A stretch of DNA of 64,000 nt from Streptacidiphilus pinicola (GCF_003258295.1 NZ_QKYN01000067.1:1-64000); one strand, 5' to 3'; numbered from the stretch's first letter, positions 24,484 to 33,675 are shown. Notes: generated from the sequence alone by a model not told the origin. Numbers and translations: made by a program.

Positions 24484-24819
24484 GTGCCCCGCATCGGGCC
24501 GGGTCGGCCACGCATCCGCCCCGATCGGGTACGGGCCGACACGGCCTACGCGTCCCGCAAGAACCGCGCCTATCTGCGCCGCCGCGGGATCCGCTGTACC
24601 ATCCCGGAGAAGGCCGACCAGGCACACAACCGCGAGAAGCTCGGATCCCGCGGTGGTCGGCCGCCGTGCTTCGAGCCGACCGACTACCGCGAGCGCCACG
24701 CGGTCGAGTGCGGCATCAACCGCCTCAAGAGAAACCGTGCTGTCGCCACGCGCTACGACAAGCTCGCTGTTCGCAACGAGGCGACCGTGCTTGTCGCAGC
24801 CGTGAATGAGTGGCTGTGA
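24484..24819 (+). mobile_element. IS5-family transposase C-terminal fragment
   Basis: The frame reads [20 protein letters not shown] (with the D-T-AY motif), [15 protein letters not shown], and [20 protein letters not shown] before the stop, the C-terminal DDE region of IS5-type transposases. The N-terminal half is absent. The GTG at 24484 is an internal codon, not a real start. Confidence 0.75.
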
Positions 24820-24840
24820 CAGGCACCATCGCGACGCTCC

Positions 24841-25296
24841 TCAGACGACGTCGAACTCGTTGCCCTCGGGGTCCTGCATGGCCGCGGCGTAGAGCCCCGC
24901 GTTCGGCTCATCCTTGATCTTCAGCACGGTGGCGCCGGCCTCGACCAGTTGGTCCACCGCGGCCCTGACCCGCCGCGCGCGGACGTCCAGCGGGACGTCA
25001 CGGCCGCCACCGACCTTCAGGTCGAAGTGCCACCGGTTCTTGGCGGTCTTCGGCTCCGGAACCTGCTGGAACCACACGCGCGGTCCACGACCCGCCGGAT
25101 CGACGATCGACTCCGGAATGTCGCCGGCCCCGGTCGGCAACTCCTCCGCGGGCACCCCTATCGCCTCCCAGTAGGCGCGCCACGTGGCGTGCCCGTCCGG
25201 CGGGGGCTCGGGCACATAGCCCAGAGCCAGGGCCCAGAAAGCGACCATCCTCTGCGGGTCGGAGCAGTCGATCGTCAGCTGCATTGTCGATTCCAT
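24841..25296 (-). CDS. VOC/glyoxalase-like protein
   Basis: A 151-residue protein: MQLTIDCSDPQRMVAFWALA, RVWFQQVPEPKTAKNRWHFD, VDQLVEAGATVLKIKDEP and MQDPEGNEFDVV. These are the marks of the VOC-fold proteins that follow the same pattern as the one at 24067 but with a larger insert (WEAIGVPAEELPTGAGD). GGGAGG lies about 8 nt before ATG 25296. Substrate unknown. Confidence 0.8.
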   Translation of the reverse strand: MESTMQLTIDCSDPQRMVAFWALALGYVPEPPPDGHATWRAYWEAIGVPAEELPTGAGDIPESIVDPAGRGPRVWFQQVPEPKTAKNRWHFDLKVGGGRDVPLDVRARRVRAAVDQLVEAGATVLKIKDEPNAGLYAAAMQDPEGNEFDVV

Positions 25297-25417
25297 GCCC
25301 GGAGCCTCCCAGACAGGTATGACGGGCGATCCAATTCCGCGGCAGCCCCCTTGCTTGCCCTTCACACCGATCTGCGGTCCGGCTTGTGGATCAAGATAGC
25401 GGCCGCCGAACGCAGTG

Positions 25418-26077
25418 TCAGCTGCCCGGTGTCCGCCAGGCGAACCAGGTCGGGAAGGCAGCGACGAGCCGGGGCTCGCCGTCGAGGCGGAGCAGGCCCT
25501 GGCGCGTGGCGGTGACCAGTGTGCTGGTTCCCGCGACGATGCGGTGCAGTTCCCGCTGGTCGGCGGTGACCCAGATGTCGGTGTCGTGCCCCGGGTGCTT
25601 GCGGCAGGCGCTGACGTCGTTGGGTGCCAGGACCAGCCAGGCGCGCTCGGTCTGACCGCCGGTCAGCACGAACTCGACCACGACCCGGCCCGTGGGCAGC
25701 GCGTCGTGGATGGCGAACTGCCGTAGCCGCCACAGCAGCCAGCCAGGGTCCAGTTGCTCCGTATCCGGGTCGCCGAAGAACCAGCGGCGCGCCCAGTCTC
25801 CGAGCTGCCAGACGAGCGGCTCCAGCGCGGTGCCGGCCGGCGTCAGCAGGTAGCGGGGGCGGCCTGACTCGTCCACCGTGCGGGTGAGCAGGCCGATGTC
25901 GGTCATTCGGCGCAGCCGCGCCGAAAGGAGGGTTCGGCTGATGCCGGGCAGGCCGCGGTGGATGTCGTTGAACCGGTGCGAGCCGAGCAGCAGTTCCCGC
26001 AGCACCAGCAGTGTCCAGCGGTCGCCGACCGCCTCGACGCCGGCCGTGACCGGGCAGTACTCAATCCCCTGTCGCAC
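25418..26077 (-). CDS. HxlR-family transcriptional regulator with C-terminal domain
   Basis: A 219-residue protein. Residues about 7-90 are the HxlR winged helix (YCPVTAGVEAVGDRWTLLVL, then ISRTLLSARLRRMTDIGLLT and a RYLLTPAGTALEPL wing). The remaining 110 residues resemble SCP2-like sterol-binding or ligand-binding domains found in this subfamily. Start GTG 26077 has GGAGAA just upstream. It is divergent from the methyltransferase gene at 26169 and may regulate it. Confidence 0.85.
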   Translation of the reverse strand: MRQGIEYCPVTAGVEAVGDRWTLLVLRELLLGSHRFNDIHRGLPGISRTLLSARLRRMTDIGLLTRTVDESGRPRYLLTPAGTALEPLVWQLGDWARRWFFGDPDTEQLDPGWLLWRLRQFAIHDALPTGRVVVEFVLTGGQTERAWLVLAPNDVSACRKHPGHDTDIWVTADQRELHRIVAGTSTLVTATRQGLLRLDGEPRLVAAFPTWFAWRTPGS

Positions 26078-26168
26078 GCTTCTCCAGATCCGAGCGGTCC
26101 AGTTCCTGTACCACCGCTTGCCGTTCGATCGTACGAGGCTTGGGGGACATCACAGCGAGAAAGGCTCC

Positions 26169-26996
26169 ATGGTGACCGAGAACCCTCCCCGCAGTTCCAC
26201 CTCCCGCCCGGCCGCCGCCGCCTGGGCGCTGGGCGACTACCCAGCTATGGCCCGGCGTCTGGAACCCGTCGCGGACCGCGTCCTCACCGCGGCAGGCTTC
26301 ACCCCGGGTATGACTCTGCTGGACGTCGGCTGCGGCACGGGCAACGCCGCGCTCGCTGCCGCGCGCCTCGGCGCGGCGGTCACGATGTCCGACCCCACGC
26401 CGGAACTGCTGGCTCTGGCCGTCGAACGCGCCCGCGTCGAAGGGCTGACGGTCGAGTGGCGACAGACGGACGCCGAGGAACTCCCCGGTGTCCACGACCG
26501 GGTGGTATCGGTCTTCGGCGCCATGTACGCGCCGGACGCCGACAAGGCCGCAGCGGCCATGCTGCGCGCGTGCTCACCCGACGGGCGGATCGTCCTGGCC
26601 GCCTGGACCCCGGACGGCCTGATGGCCACCATCAACCGGGCCATTGGCCCCTACCTCCCTCCTCCCCCGGTCGGCGCCCAGCCACCGACCCGCTGGGGTG
26701 ACCCGGACTTCGTCCGCGCGTTGTTCGATGTGCCTGGCACGGTCTCGGTCACGAGCCGGGTGGAGCGGCACGGTTTCTCCTTCGCCTCGGCGTCGGAGGC
26801 GGCCGCCTTCTGGCTCCGCACGGCCGGGCATGTGCAGGCCGAACGGCCCCGGCTGGAAGGCGAGGGGCGTTGGCAGGCCCTGCACGAGGACCTCGCTGCG
26901 GTGTTCCCGCGCTGGAACCGGCGTGCCGACGATCCGCACCCCGGGGTCCTGGTCGAGTCCGCCTATCTGATCACCGTCGTCGACCGGAAGCTCTGA
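26169..26996 (+). CDS. SAM-dependent class I methyltransferase
   Basis: A 275-residue methyltransferase with motif I LLDVGCGTGNAALAAARLGA, acidic strand VTMSDPTPELLALA, QTDAEELP and FGAMYAPDADKAAAAMLRAC. It is the Methyltransf_11/25 type common next to HxlR regulators. Start ATG 26169 has AAAGG a few bases upstream; the intergenic region of 91 bp with the HxlR gene should hold divergent promoters. Acceptor unknown. Confidence 0.85.
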   Translation: MVTENPPRSSTSRPAAAAWALGDYPAMARRLEPVADRVLTAAGFTPGMTLLDVGCGTGNAALAAARLGAAVTMSDPTPELLALAVERARVEGLTVEWRQTDAEELPGVHDRVVSVFGAMYAPDADKAAAAMLRACSPDGRIVLAAWTPDGLMATINRAIGPYLPPPPVGAQPPTRWGDPDFVRALFDVPGTVSVTSRVERHGFSFASASEAAAFWLRTAGHVQAERPRLEGEGRWQALHEDLAAVFPRWNRRADDPHPGVLVESAYLITVVDRKL

Positions 26997-27029
26997 CGGG
27001 TCGTCGGCGTGCCGGTCACCGCGGCAGCG

Positions 27030-27617
27030 TCACGGCGTGGGGGGCCGGGCGCGCTGGTGCGCCAGTGCCAGGAGGCAGTAAAGGACGCCGCCGGTGGCGA
27101 AGTAGAGGTCGATGGCGCTGGAGGACCACAAGGTGTAGGCGTCCGGATGGGCGACGCCGAGGATCTGCTGGTACGTCAGGCCGGTGAGTCCGTTCTTCAT
27201 CAGGCCGGTCCGGCGCAGCGCGGTGTCAAGCAGCCCCGAGAAGCCGCGCAGTCCCAGCAGTGCGCCGCCGATCCAGGCACAGCCGTGGAGCAACCAGCGG
27301 GGCAACGCGCGCCCCCAGGACCGGTACAGGGCGAACGGCAATGCGGCGCCCACGACGAACAGACCGGTGACCAGGACGGTGTAGGCCCACTGGGTCGCAC
27401 TGTGGACCGGCGGCACGGTGGTGCTCGCGTCGCCGAAGCCGAAGGTGCCTCCGAGTGCCCAGTAGATGTGGAAGCCAGCGAAGACCACGACCCAACTGAC
27501 GGTGGCACGGCCAACCAGGTTGAGCGATTCAGGAGGTGCTTCGGGTGGTTCGGCGGTACAGCAGCTTCGCCGAGGAGCCCCCAGCCGCCACCGGCGGGAT
27601 GGGTGGCCGCCTGTCAC
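27030..27617 (-). CDS. DUF3995 membrane protein coupled to an FAD oxidoreductase
   Basis: A 195-residue protein whose conserved core has VVFAGFHIYWALGGTFGFGD, VLVTGLFVVGAALPFALY and three further hydrophobic helices. This fits the DUF3995 membrane family; function unknown. GTG 27617 overlaps the TGA of the upstream oxidoreductase (GTGA), so it is co-translated. The basic first 30 residues are less conserved-looking, so an internal start is possible. Confidence 0.7.
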   Translation of the reverse strand: MTGGHPSRRWRLGAPRRSCCTAEPPEAPPESLNLVGRATVSWVVVFAGFHIYWALGGTFGFGDASTTVPPVHSATQWAYTVLVTGLFVVGAALPFALYRSWGRALPRWLLHGCAWIGGALLGLRGFSGLLDTALRRTGLMKNGLTGLTYQQILGVAHPDAYTLWSSSAIDLYFATGGVLYCLLALAHQRARPPTP

Positions 27618-28825
27618 TGGGGCTTCCGGGTGCGGGTGAAGCGGCCCCCTCGGGGCCAGAACGCGCCGGCGGCGGGCAACTTCGCCATTCGAGCGTAGGT
27701 GGGCCAGGGCGCGGCAGTCACGGTCTCCTTGTACTTCGCTGCGAGGGATCCGGTCAGGCAGATCCGGCGCGGGCTGTCGTCTGGGTGGGTGAACTGCACG
27801 ACGCCGTCACCGCGCCCGAGACTGACCGGCGTGTGGTAGTAGCCGAAGCGAAACGGCTTGGGCCGCTTGCCCCGCAGCACGCGAACGATCGACAGTGCGG
27901 CGTGCACCCCCGTCGGCATGCCGCCCTGGCAGGTGCCGTGCATCACGCCGTACTTCTGGCGGATCGCGGCCGCGTCCCCGATCGCGTAGACGTCCGGGTG
28001 GGACACCGATCTCAGGGTGGAGTCGGTGACGATGCGCCCCAGCGCGTCGACAGTCAGACCGGCGTCGGCGGCCAGCGGCAGGCCCCGGGTGCCGCTCGTC
28101 CACAGGACGACGTCCGCGGTGGCGGTCTCGCCGTCGGCCAGTTCGACCGTGTCCGACAGGACCTTCACCACGTCGACGCCGACTCGCACCTGCACGCTCA
28201 GCCGGTCGAGCGCGGTCCGCAGGTACGCCCGCGCTCTGGGGTTCATGGCTGCCCCGGGTGCCGTCCTGCCGAGCAGGACAACGTTCAGCCCGGGGAACTG
28301 CTCCGCGATCTCCGCGGCCGACTCGATGCCCGTCAGCCCGCTGCCGGCCACCACCACCGTGCCGCTACCGAGCCGCGAGAGCCGGTCGTGCAGCCGGTCG
28401 GCGTCCTGGGCGCTGCTCAGGGTGTACGCGTGGTCATCGGCTCCGGGCACCGCCGCGGTATCGGCCACCCCGCCGAGCCCGTACACCAGCGTGTCGTAGG
28501 GCAGCACGCGGCCGTCGTCGAGCCGCACCGCCTTCGCGTCCGCATCCACCGCGGCCACCCGGCCTGGCACGAAGCGAGCGCTGGTGCTCTCCAGCATTTC
28601 CGCGATGCTCAGTTCGGCCAGCGACTGACCCGTCGCGGACATGTGCAGCCGCAGGCGCTCGGTGAAGCGCTCCTGCGCGTTCACCACGGTCACGAGCACA
28701 TCCTCGCGCCCCCTGACGCGGACGGCGAGCTGAACAGCCGCAGACATGCCCGCATACCCGGCCCCCAAGATCACAACCCGGTGCGGCCTTGCCTTGCCGA
28801 AGTCGTGCTGATCGGTGTTCACCAT
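27614..28825 (-). CDS. FAD-dependent NADH dehydrogenase-like oxidoreductase
   Basis: A 403-residue pyridine nucleotide-disulfide oxidoreductase fold. FAD-binding VVILGAGYAGMSAAVQLA near residues 16-33, second Rossmann motif TVVVAGSGLTGIESAAEIAE, and the FAD-closing SHPDVYAIGDAAAI. Type II NADH dehydrogenases and related quinone or dye reductases share this pattern; the electron acceptor is unknown. No transmembrane anchor except a basic C-terminus. GGGAGG lies 5 nt before ATG 28825. It overlaps the DUF3995 gene, suggesting a joint membrane-associated redox role. Confidence 0.85.
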   Translation of the reverse strand: MVNTDQHDFGKARPHRVVILGAGYAGMSAAVQLAVRVRGREDVLVTVVNAQERFTERLRLHMSATGQSLAELSIAEMLESTSARFVPGRVAAVDADAKAVRLDDGRVLPYDTLVYGLGGVADTAAVPGADDHAYTLSSAQDADRLHDRLSRLGSGTVVVAGSGLTGIESAAEIAEQFPGLNVVLLGRTAPGAAMNPRARAYLRTALDRLSVQVRVGVDVVKVLSDTVELADGETATADVVLWTSGTRGLPLAADAGLTVDALGRIVTDSTLRSVSHPDVYAIGDAAAIRQKYGVMHGTCQGGMPTGVHAALSIVRVLRGKRPKPFRFGYYHTPVSLGRGDGVVQFTHPDDSPRRICLTGSLAAKYKETVTAAPWPTYARMAKLPAAGAFWPRGGRFTRTRKPQ

Positions 28826-29091
28826 GGTGTCCTCCCGGTTCACGCCGGCACTGCCCGGCCGGACCTGCGGGGCCGAACTGCCGCCGCCCCTGGGAGCGTA
28901 GGCGGCCGGCGATCTTGGGAGTGTGCAGGACGTGCAAACCTCCTTGCCGTTCCGTGCGGCAGGACACAGGGGCCCGGCGTGACCAGCACCGGGTGTCGTG
29001 CGACGCGGCCGAGGCCGTGTGCGTCAGACTGCAGACTGCCTGGGCGCCCTGGTGTCCAGACGGTAAAAACTGATGAACAACGGGGGCGTTG

Positions 29092-30063
29092 ATGGAGTGG
29101 GTCGGCGGTTCGACCGCGGAGGTCTCGGCTCGGGAGAGGTTCGACTGGTTCAACGAGGTCGTCGCGAGCGCCCTGGCGCCGGTGGCACTCGCCACCGAGA
29201 ACCCAACGGCGTTCCAAGCCGAGGGCGCCGCCTTGGCACTCGGACACGTCCAGATCTCGCGCTACTCCTACTCCCCGGTCCGGGCCAGGCGCACCCCGAC
29301 CCTGATCCGGAGGAATGACCCGGAGCAGTACCAGTTGGGGCTGGTGACCAAGGGCTCCATGTGGCTCTCCCAGCACCGGGGCGAATCCGGGACACTGATC
29401 GGGGACATGGTGCTGTGGGACACCTCGCGCCCCTTCGAGTCCGGCTGCGGACCCACCGATCCAACGGTCGAGGCCTTCGTCCTGCAGATCCCCAAATCGC
29501 AGCTGCCGCTACCCGCGGACCACATCGACCGGTTGCTGGCGCGGAAGATCTCCGGGAGGACCGGGCTGGGCGCCATCCTCGCCCAATTCCTGATCAACCT
29601 GGGCAGCCACGGTCCCGACTGCCGCCCGCAGGATCTCGACGGGCTCGGGACCATAGCCGTCGAACTGACCAGCGCCTGCCTGGCCCAGCAGCTCGGTGAG
29701 CTGCCGGACATGTCCAGCGCGTCTCATAGCCGGACTCTGCTCCGGCAGATCAACACCTTCATCGAATCCAACCTGGCCGATCCCGAGCTGACGCCCCGTG
29801 CGATCGCCGACCGCCACCACATCTCCCTGCGCACCCTGTACCTGCTGTTCCAGGACCAGCCAGAAAGCGTCGCCGCATCCATCCGCCGACGCCGACTCGA
29901 ACACTGCCACGCCGACCTCACCAACCCCCGCCTGCGCGACCAGCCCATCCACACCATCGCCGCCCGGTGGGGATTCACCCAACCCGCCGCGTTCAGCCGA
30001 GCCTTCCGCACAAGCTACGGCACCACCCCCCGCGAACACCGCAGCCAAGCAACCGGCCATTGA
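29092..30063 (+). CDS. AraC-family transcriptional regulator
   Basis: A 323-residue protein with an N-terminal AraC-binding-like domain (about 10-200) and a C-terminal AraC HTH: INTFIESNLADPELTPRAIA, HHISLRTLYLLFQDQPESVA, and WGFTQPAAFSRAFRTSYGTT. It is probably an activator; the ligand is unknown. A decayed second copy of the C-terminal 80 residues lies at 33764-34008. ATG 29092 is preferred over TTG 29089. It diverges from the oxidoreductase operon, a possible target. Confidence 0.85.
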   Translation: MEWVGGSTAEVSARERFDWFNEVVASALAPVALATENPTAFQAEGAALALGHVQISRYSYSPVRARRTPTLIRRNDPEQYQLGLVTKGSMWLSQHRGESGTLIGDMVLWDTSRPFESGCGPTDPTVEAFVLQIPKSQLPLPADHIDRLLARKISGRTGLGAILAQFLINLGSHGPDCRPQDLDGLGTIAVELTSACLAQQLGELPDMSSASHSRTLLRQINTFIESNLADPELTPRAIADRHHISLRTLYLLFQDQPESVAASIRRRRLEHCHADLTNPRLRDQPIHTIAARWGFTQPAAFSRAFRTSYGTTPREHRSQATGH

Positions 30064-30092
30064 GGCACACCAGCCTTGCGTCAGCCTCGGGA

Positions 30093-30107
30093 TAGCGTGC
30101 TTCAGTG
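30093..30107 (+). promoter_or_regulatory. -10 box giving a leaderless start
   Basis: TAGCGT at 30093-30098, 6 nt, then GTG at 30105. No Shine-Dalgarno sequence is present. Confidence 0.45.
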
Positions 30108-30620
30108 ACCGAGCTCGACTTCGTTGACCTGACCTTCGTGAACTTTCGGGACCATCCATTCGCCGATGGACGCGCCCACGGCTTTCGCTGGGTCGACCTG
30201 AAGTCCTTCCGTTTTCCGCAAGGCAGCCGGGACTCCGACCTGCTGGCCGCTGTCGTCGCCCACGCGCAGTTCCGCGACGACTATGCAGGAGGTGGCGTCG
30301 ATCCCGGCGGAACCCGCCACGGCCCCTACTGGCTCCGCACGGTCAGCCCCCACGACTACCAACCGGTCGCTCGCGCCGAGGCCGCGCAGGTCTTGAAGGA
30401 GTGGGCGAATCAGCAAGGCGGCCTTCCGGGCTCGCTGGAGGACGCACTCGAAGCGACGCTCTTCGCTGTGGTGAACTCAGCCAGCCGTCTCTACCGTCTC
30501 CGTGACCTGGGCCGTGACGCCTTCCACGACTGGGGCGGGGTCCACATCGACTTCCACGAGTTCGTTGCCATCGACCACGATCGGCAGGTCTTGACCCTCC
30601 TCGTTGCGGCCGATGACTGA
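30105..30620 (+). CDS. Conserved hypothetical protein
   Basis: A 171-residue soluble protein. Segments such as FADGRAHGFRWVDLKSFRF, YWLRTVSPHDYQPVARAEA, VNSASRLYRLRDLGRDAFHD and VHIDFHEFVAIDHDRQVLTL show balanced composition and strong coding bias. No catalytic motif or family is recognised. The GTG start is supported by the -10 box 6 nt upstream. It lies 42 bp after the AraC gene. Confidence 0.65.
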   Translation: MTELDFVDLTFVNFRDHPFADGRAHGFRWVDLKSFRFPQGSRDSDLLAAVVAHAQFRDDYAGGGVDPGGTRHGPYWLRTVSPHDYQPVARAEAAQVLKEWANQQGGLPGSLEDALEATLFAVVNSASRLYRLRDLGRDAFHDWGGVHIDFHEFVAIDHDRQVLTLLVAADD

Positions 30621-30989
30621 TCATCTGTCCTGCCCTGGAAGCTCACGGGTGGGTGAGGATGCAGCGCGCGCCCCCGCGGCGGGCCGGGCAGCGGGCGGCA
30701 TGGCGCGGGCGGCGAGCAGCCGCCCGCAGCGCCAAGGCGTGCCCGGCGGCCGTGGCGGGCACGGCGGGCACGGCGGGCACGGCGGGCACGGCGGGCACAT
30801 GACTACTGGCGGCCCAGCCACGGAGCAGCCGCGACTGAGCGCGCCGCTCTGCCCGGGGCGAGCGGCGGCCGCTCGACCGACCTTCAACTGGCGGCACGAG
30901 AGATCCTGCTGGCCGGCATGACAAGCACCGGCACCGGCTTCACGCCCTCATGCCCGCCGGCACCTCTGCGAACCCGAGGCAACCGGCGG
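30621..30989. other. Gap around the 9-mer repeat
   Basis: Apart from the tandem 9-mer no gene is supported. Frames are low complexity (Ala/Arg/Gly). Confidence 0.4.
30754..30798 (+). repeat. Five tandem copies of the 9-mer GGCGGGCAC
   Basis: GGCGGGCAC is repeated five times without change from 30754 to 30798, in a stretch with no credible gene. Read forward it would encode Gly-Gly-His repeats. The lack of variation suggests recent expansion by slippage. Confidence 0.7.
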
Positions 30990-31069
30990 CGCGGGAGCGA
31001 GCAGGGCTGCCGAGCGACCACCAGGCGACGCCCTTCCGGCGTCAGCGGGGCGTTCAGGTGCCCAGCCAC
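30990..31069 (-). mobile_element. IS481-type transposase N-terminal scrap
   Basis: Minus-strand GTG/ATG region reads AGHLNAPLTPEGRRLVVAR, close to the usual start of IS481 transposases (H-x-N-A-x-L-T-x-x-G-R). The match is lost after about 20 codons and the frame decays. Confidence 0.4.
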
Positions 31070-31090
31070 ATCGACCCGTGGTCGTGCATG

Positions 31091-31843
31091 TCATTCGGGG
31101 ACGGTGAAGGCCTCGGTGATGCCGCCGTCCAGGGGGATGGCGGCGCCGGTGATGAAGCCGGCGTCGTCGCCGGCGAGGAAGGCGATCGTGCCCGCGGCCT
31201 CGTCGAGGGTGCCGAAGCGGCCCATGGGCCAGTGGACGAGCCTTTTCTGAAGCACGCTCGGGTCGCGTTCCAGGATGGCTCGCTGCTGCGGGGTCTCGAT
31301 GGGCCCGAACAGCACCGCGTTGACCCGCACGTTGCTGCGGGCGAGGTGGACGCCCAGGTCCCTGGTCAGCTGGACGACCCCGGCCTTCGCCACGGTGTAA
31401 GCCATCGGTGCGGTCGCCGAACCGACAGCGGCCAGGAACGAGGCGGCGTTGATGACGCTGCCACCGGCCGGTTCGGTGGCCAGCAGGTGCGGGATACCGT
31501 GTTTGCAGGAAAGGAAGACGCTGGTGAGGTTCGCATCCAGCGCGTTGCGCCACGTCTGCAGACTCATGTCGAGGACGGAGTGGTCGCCTCGGTCCATCAG
31601 GCCCGTGTTGTTGTAGATGACGTCGAGCCGGCCGTGCTCGAGCACGATCTGCCGGTACATGTCCTCGACCTGGGCCTCTTCCGTGAGGTCGGCCTGCAGC
31701 GTGTGCGCGCCGACCTTGTGCTCGACCTTGTCCACTCCGACCACGACCGCGCCCTCTTGTGCGAACCGCTCGGCGACGGCCTGGCCGATCAGGCTGGCCG
31801 CGCCATTGACGACGCAGACCTTGCCGACAAGTCCCGCACTCAT
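31091..31843 (-). CDS. Short-chain dehydrogenase/reductase
   Basis: A 250-residue classical SDR. The cofactor loop is VNGAASLIGQAVAERF (a variant TGxxxGxG), the NNAG motif is NNTG (residues 78-81), and the catalytic triad is S135, Y149 and K153 (MAYTVAKAG). The C-terminus has the usual GAAIPLDGG. It reduces or oxidises an unknown alcohol/ketone with NAD(P). AAGGAGGT lies 6 nt before ATG 31843, a strong ribosome site. No operon partner. Confidence 0.9.
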   Translation of the reverse strand: MSAGLVGKVCVVNGAASLIGQAVAERFAQEGAVVVGVDKVEHKVGAHTLQADLTEEAQVEDMYRQIVLEHGRLDVIYNNTGLMDRGDHSVLDMSLQTWRNALDANLTSVFLSCKHGIPHLLATEPAGGSVINAASFLAAVGSATAPMAYTVAKAGVVQLTRDLGVHLARSNVRVNAVLFGPIETPQQRAILERDPSVLQKRLVHWPMGRFGTLDEAAGTIAFLAGDDAGFITGAAIPLDGGITEAFTVPE

Positions 31844-31995
31844 CTCAACCTCCTTGATTCGCCGGCAGCGACCACCGCTGCCGGCATCTGGATCGTCCCT
31901 GTATGGGCGTCGTGATGCGGGAGGATCCCGACGGGTCTGCCCCTGGTTGGGCGGACCGAGGGGCGGCCCCGTGTCAGCCCGTGTGCCAGCAAGGG

Positions 31996-32655
31996 CTACT
32001 GCGGGGGAAGGTCGTCGGCGTAGGTGCCGGTGACGAGGTAGACGACGCGCTTGGCGACGGAGACGGCATGGTCGGCGAAGCGTTCGTAGAAGCGGCCGGC
32101 CAAGGTGACGTCGACGGCGTCCTCGACGCCGTGCTGCCAGCGGTCGTCCATCAGGCGCCGGAACAGGGCGCGGTGCAGGTCGTCCATGGCATCGTCGTCG
32201 CCCTCGAGTTCGAGCGCGGTCTTGAGCTCGCGGGTGGCAATGACGTCCGCGGCCTTGGCCATCAAGCGCTGAGCGACGTGTCCCATCTCCAGTACGGTGG
32301 CGTGCAGCTCATGGGGGACGGCATGGTCGGGGAAGCGGCGGCGCGCCAGCTTGGCCACGTTCAGGGCCAGGTCGCCAGAGCGCTCCAGTTCGGCGCTGAT
32401 CCGCAGCGCGGTCACCACGGTGCGCAGTTCGGTGGCGACGGGCTGCTGGCGCGCGAGGACGGCGATCGCCCGTTCCTCCAGGTCGCGCTGCAGCTGGTCG
32501 AGCCGGTCGTCCGCGGCGATCACAGTTTCGGCGAGCTGGAGATCGGCGTCCAGCAAGGCGGTGGTGGCACGGCCGATCGCTGAGGCGGCGATCAGGGCCA
32601 TCTGCTCCAGGCCGTCGGTGATCTCCGCAAGTTCCTCGCGGTACGCATCGCGCAT
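31996..32655 (-). CDS. phoU: PhoU-like phosphate signalling regulator
   Basis: A 219-residue all-helical protein with two PhoU repeats: YREELAEITDGLEQMALIAA...ELERSGDLALNVAKLA, and HATVLEMGHVAQRLMAKAAD...RFYERFADHAVSVAKRVVYL. PhoU lowers PhoR kinase signalling through the Pst transporter. The E/D-rich E-x-x-G-D and E-R-F-A-D-H sites bind metal clusters in the family. AAGGGAAG precedes ATG 32655. The phoRP genes, usually next to phoU in Streptomyces, are not in the window, so this may be an additional copy. Confidence 0.88.
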   Translation of the reverse strand: MRDAYREELAEITDGLEQMALIAASAIGRATTALLDADLQLAETVIAADDRLDQLQRDLEERAIAVLARQQPVATELRTVVTALRISAELERSGDLALNVAKLARRRFPDHAVPHELHATVLEMGHVAQRLMAKAADVIATRELKTALELEGDDDAMDDLHRALFRRLMDDRWQHGVEDAVDVTLAGRFYERFADHAVSVAKRVVYLVTGTYADDLPPQ

Positions 32656-33087
32656 CCAGCTTCCCTTCATCCCCGCCGTGGCTACCCTACGTGCGGTCGT
32701 GTGGTCCCAGGGATACACCCCGGGCGCATCAAGGTGCCCTCGGCCGCACGGTGCCGGAGCGTCCCGCGGGTGCTGAGGGCCTATACAACGGCTTCGGAGC
32801 CTTCGGCAGCCGGGCCCGTCACCCGATCCACCGCCGCGGCGCTTCGGCCACACCCGAGGACGGGTCAGACGTGGCCAGGCCACCCTGCTGGCGGCGACCA
32901 TTGCGCTTCGGCTATCCCGAGGCAGCCGGACTGGCTGGATCGGTCGGGGGTCCCTTCCTGGCTGGCTTCGCCCTGACCGGGGCCATTTTGTGCCAGCCTG
33001 GTGAAGTAGGGAAGCTCCTGGCGGGCCTGGGACTCGATCACCGAAGGCACAACGTGGCGGGCGCGCGAGGGATGCTAGAAAGCCCTG
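32656..33087. other. Gap between phoU and thpR
   Basis: No supported gene. Near 32900-33050 frames show stretches such as GSVGGPFLAGFALTGAILCQ that could be a decayed membrane protein, but frame changes prevent assignment. Confidence 0.3.
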
Positions 33088-33675
33088 GTGACCGATCATC
33101 CTCAGCAGTCCCCGACCGTGCGTCTGTTCGTTGCGTTGGCCCCACCCGACGATGCCAAGGATGAGTTGGCGGGCGCCCTGCACTTCGCCTACGCGAAATA
33201 CCCCCACCTGCGGTGGAATCGGATCGAGGACTGGCACATCACTCTGACATTCCTCGGCGAGCTCCCGGTCACGGTCGTCCCACTCCTGCGGTCGGCCCTC
33301 GCCCATCTGGCTGCGGATCGTCCTTCCCTGGACTTGGACCTGAATGGCGGCGGCCACTTCGACGAGCGGCTGCTGTGGAGCGGGATCGAGGGGGAACTCG
33401 ACGGACTGCACGTCCTCGCCGATGAAGTCCGGAACTCGGTGCGGGCCTGCGGCATCGCCTTCCAAGAGCGCCCGCTGCGCCCCCACCTGACGTTGGCCCG
33501 GGGACGGCGTGGCCAGCAGGCCGACATCCTGTCGGCGGCCGCGAGTCTCACCGATTTCGCCGGCCGCACCTGGCAGGCCGAGCGCCTCCACCTGGTGGGC
33601 AGCAACATCGGCCGCGGCCCGGGGGTGATCCGCTACCGCGACATTGAGTCTTGGCGGCTCGCCGGCGGATCCTGA
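33088..33675 (+). CDS. thpR: RNA 2',3'-cyclic phosphodiesterase
   Basis: A 195-residue 2H phosphoesterase with both signature motifs: H50-I-T52 in WHITLTFLG and H133-L-T135 in RPHLTLARG. The family hydrolyses 2',3'-cyclic phosphate or ligates tRNA half-molecules in vitro. The length and TVRLFVALAPPDDAKDELA start are typical. GTG 33088 is the start; no ribosome site is evident. Cytoplasmic. Confidence 0.9.
   Translation: MTDHPQQSPTVRLFVALAPPDDAKDELAGALHFAYAKYPHLRWNRIEDWHITLTFLGELPVTVVPLLRSALAHLAADRPSLDLDLNGGGHFDERLLWSGIEGELDGLHVLADEVRNSVRACGIAFQERPLRPHLTLARGRRGQQADILSAAASLTDFAGRTWQAERLHLVGSNIGRGPGVIRYRDIESWRLAGGS

Noticed and set aside
26169-26996. Considered the methyltransferases as parts of a biosynthetic cluster
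   Set aside because: They are single genes among unrelated functions, with no polyketide synthase, NRPS, terpene or RiPP genes nearby.
30754-30798. Short tandem repeat considered as a CRISPR array
   Set aside because: Units are 9 bp with no spacers and there are no cas genes.
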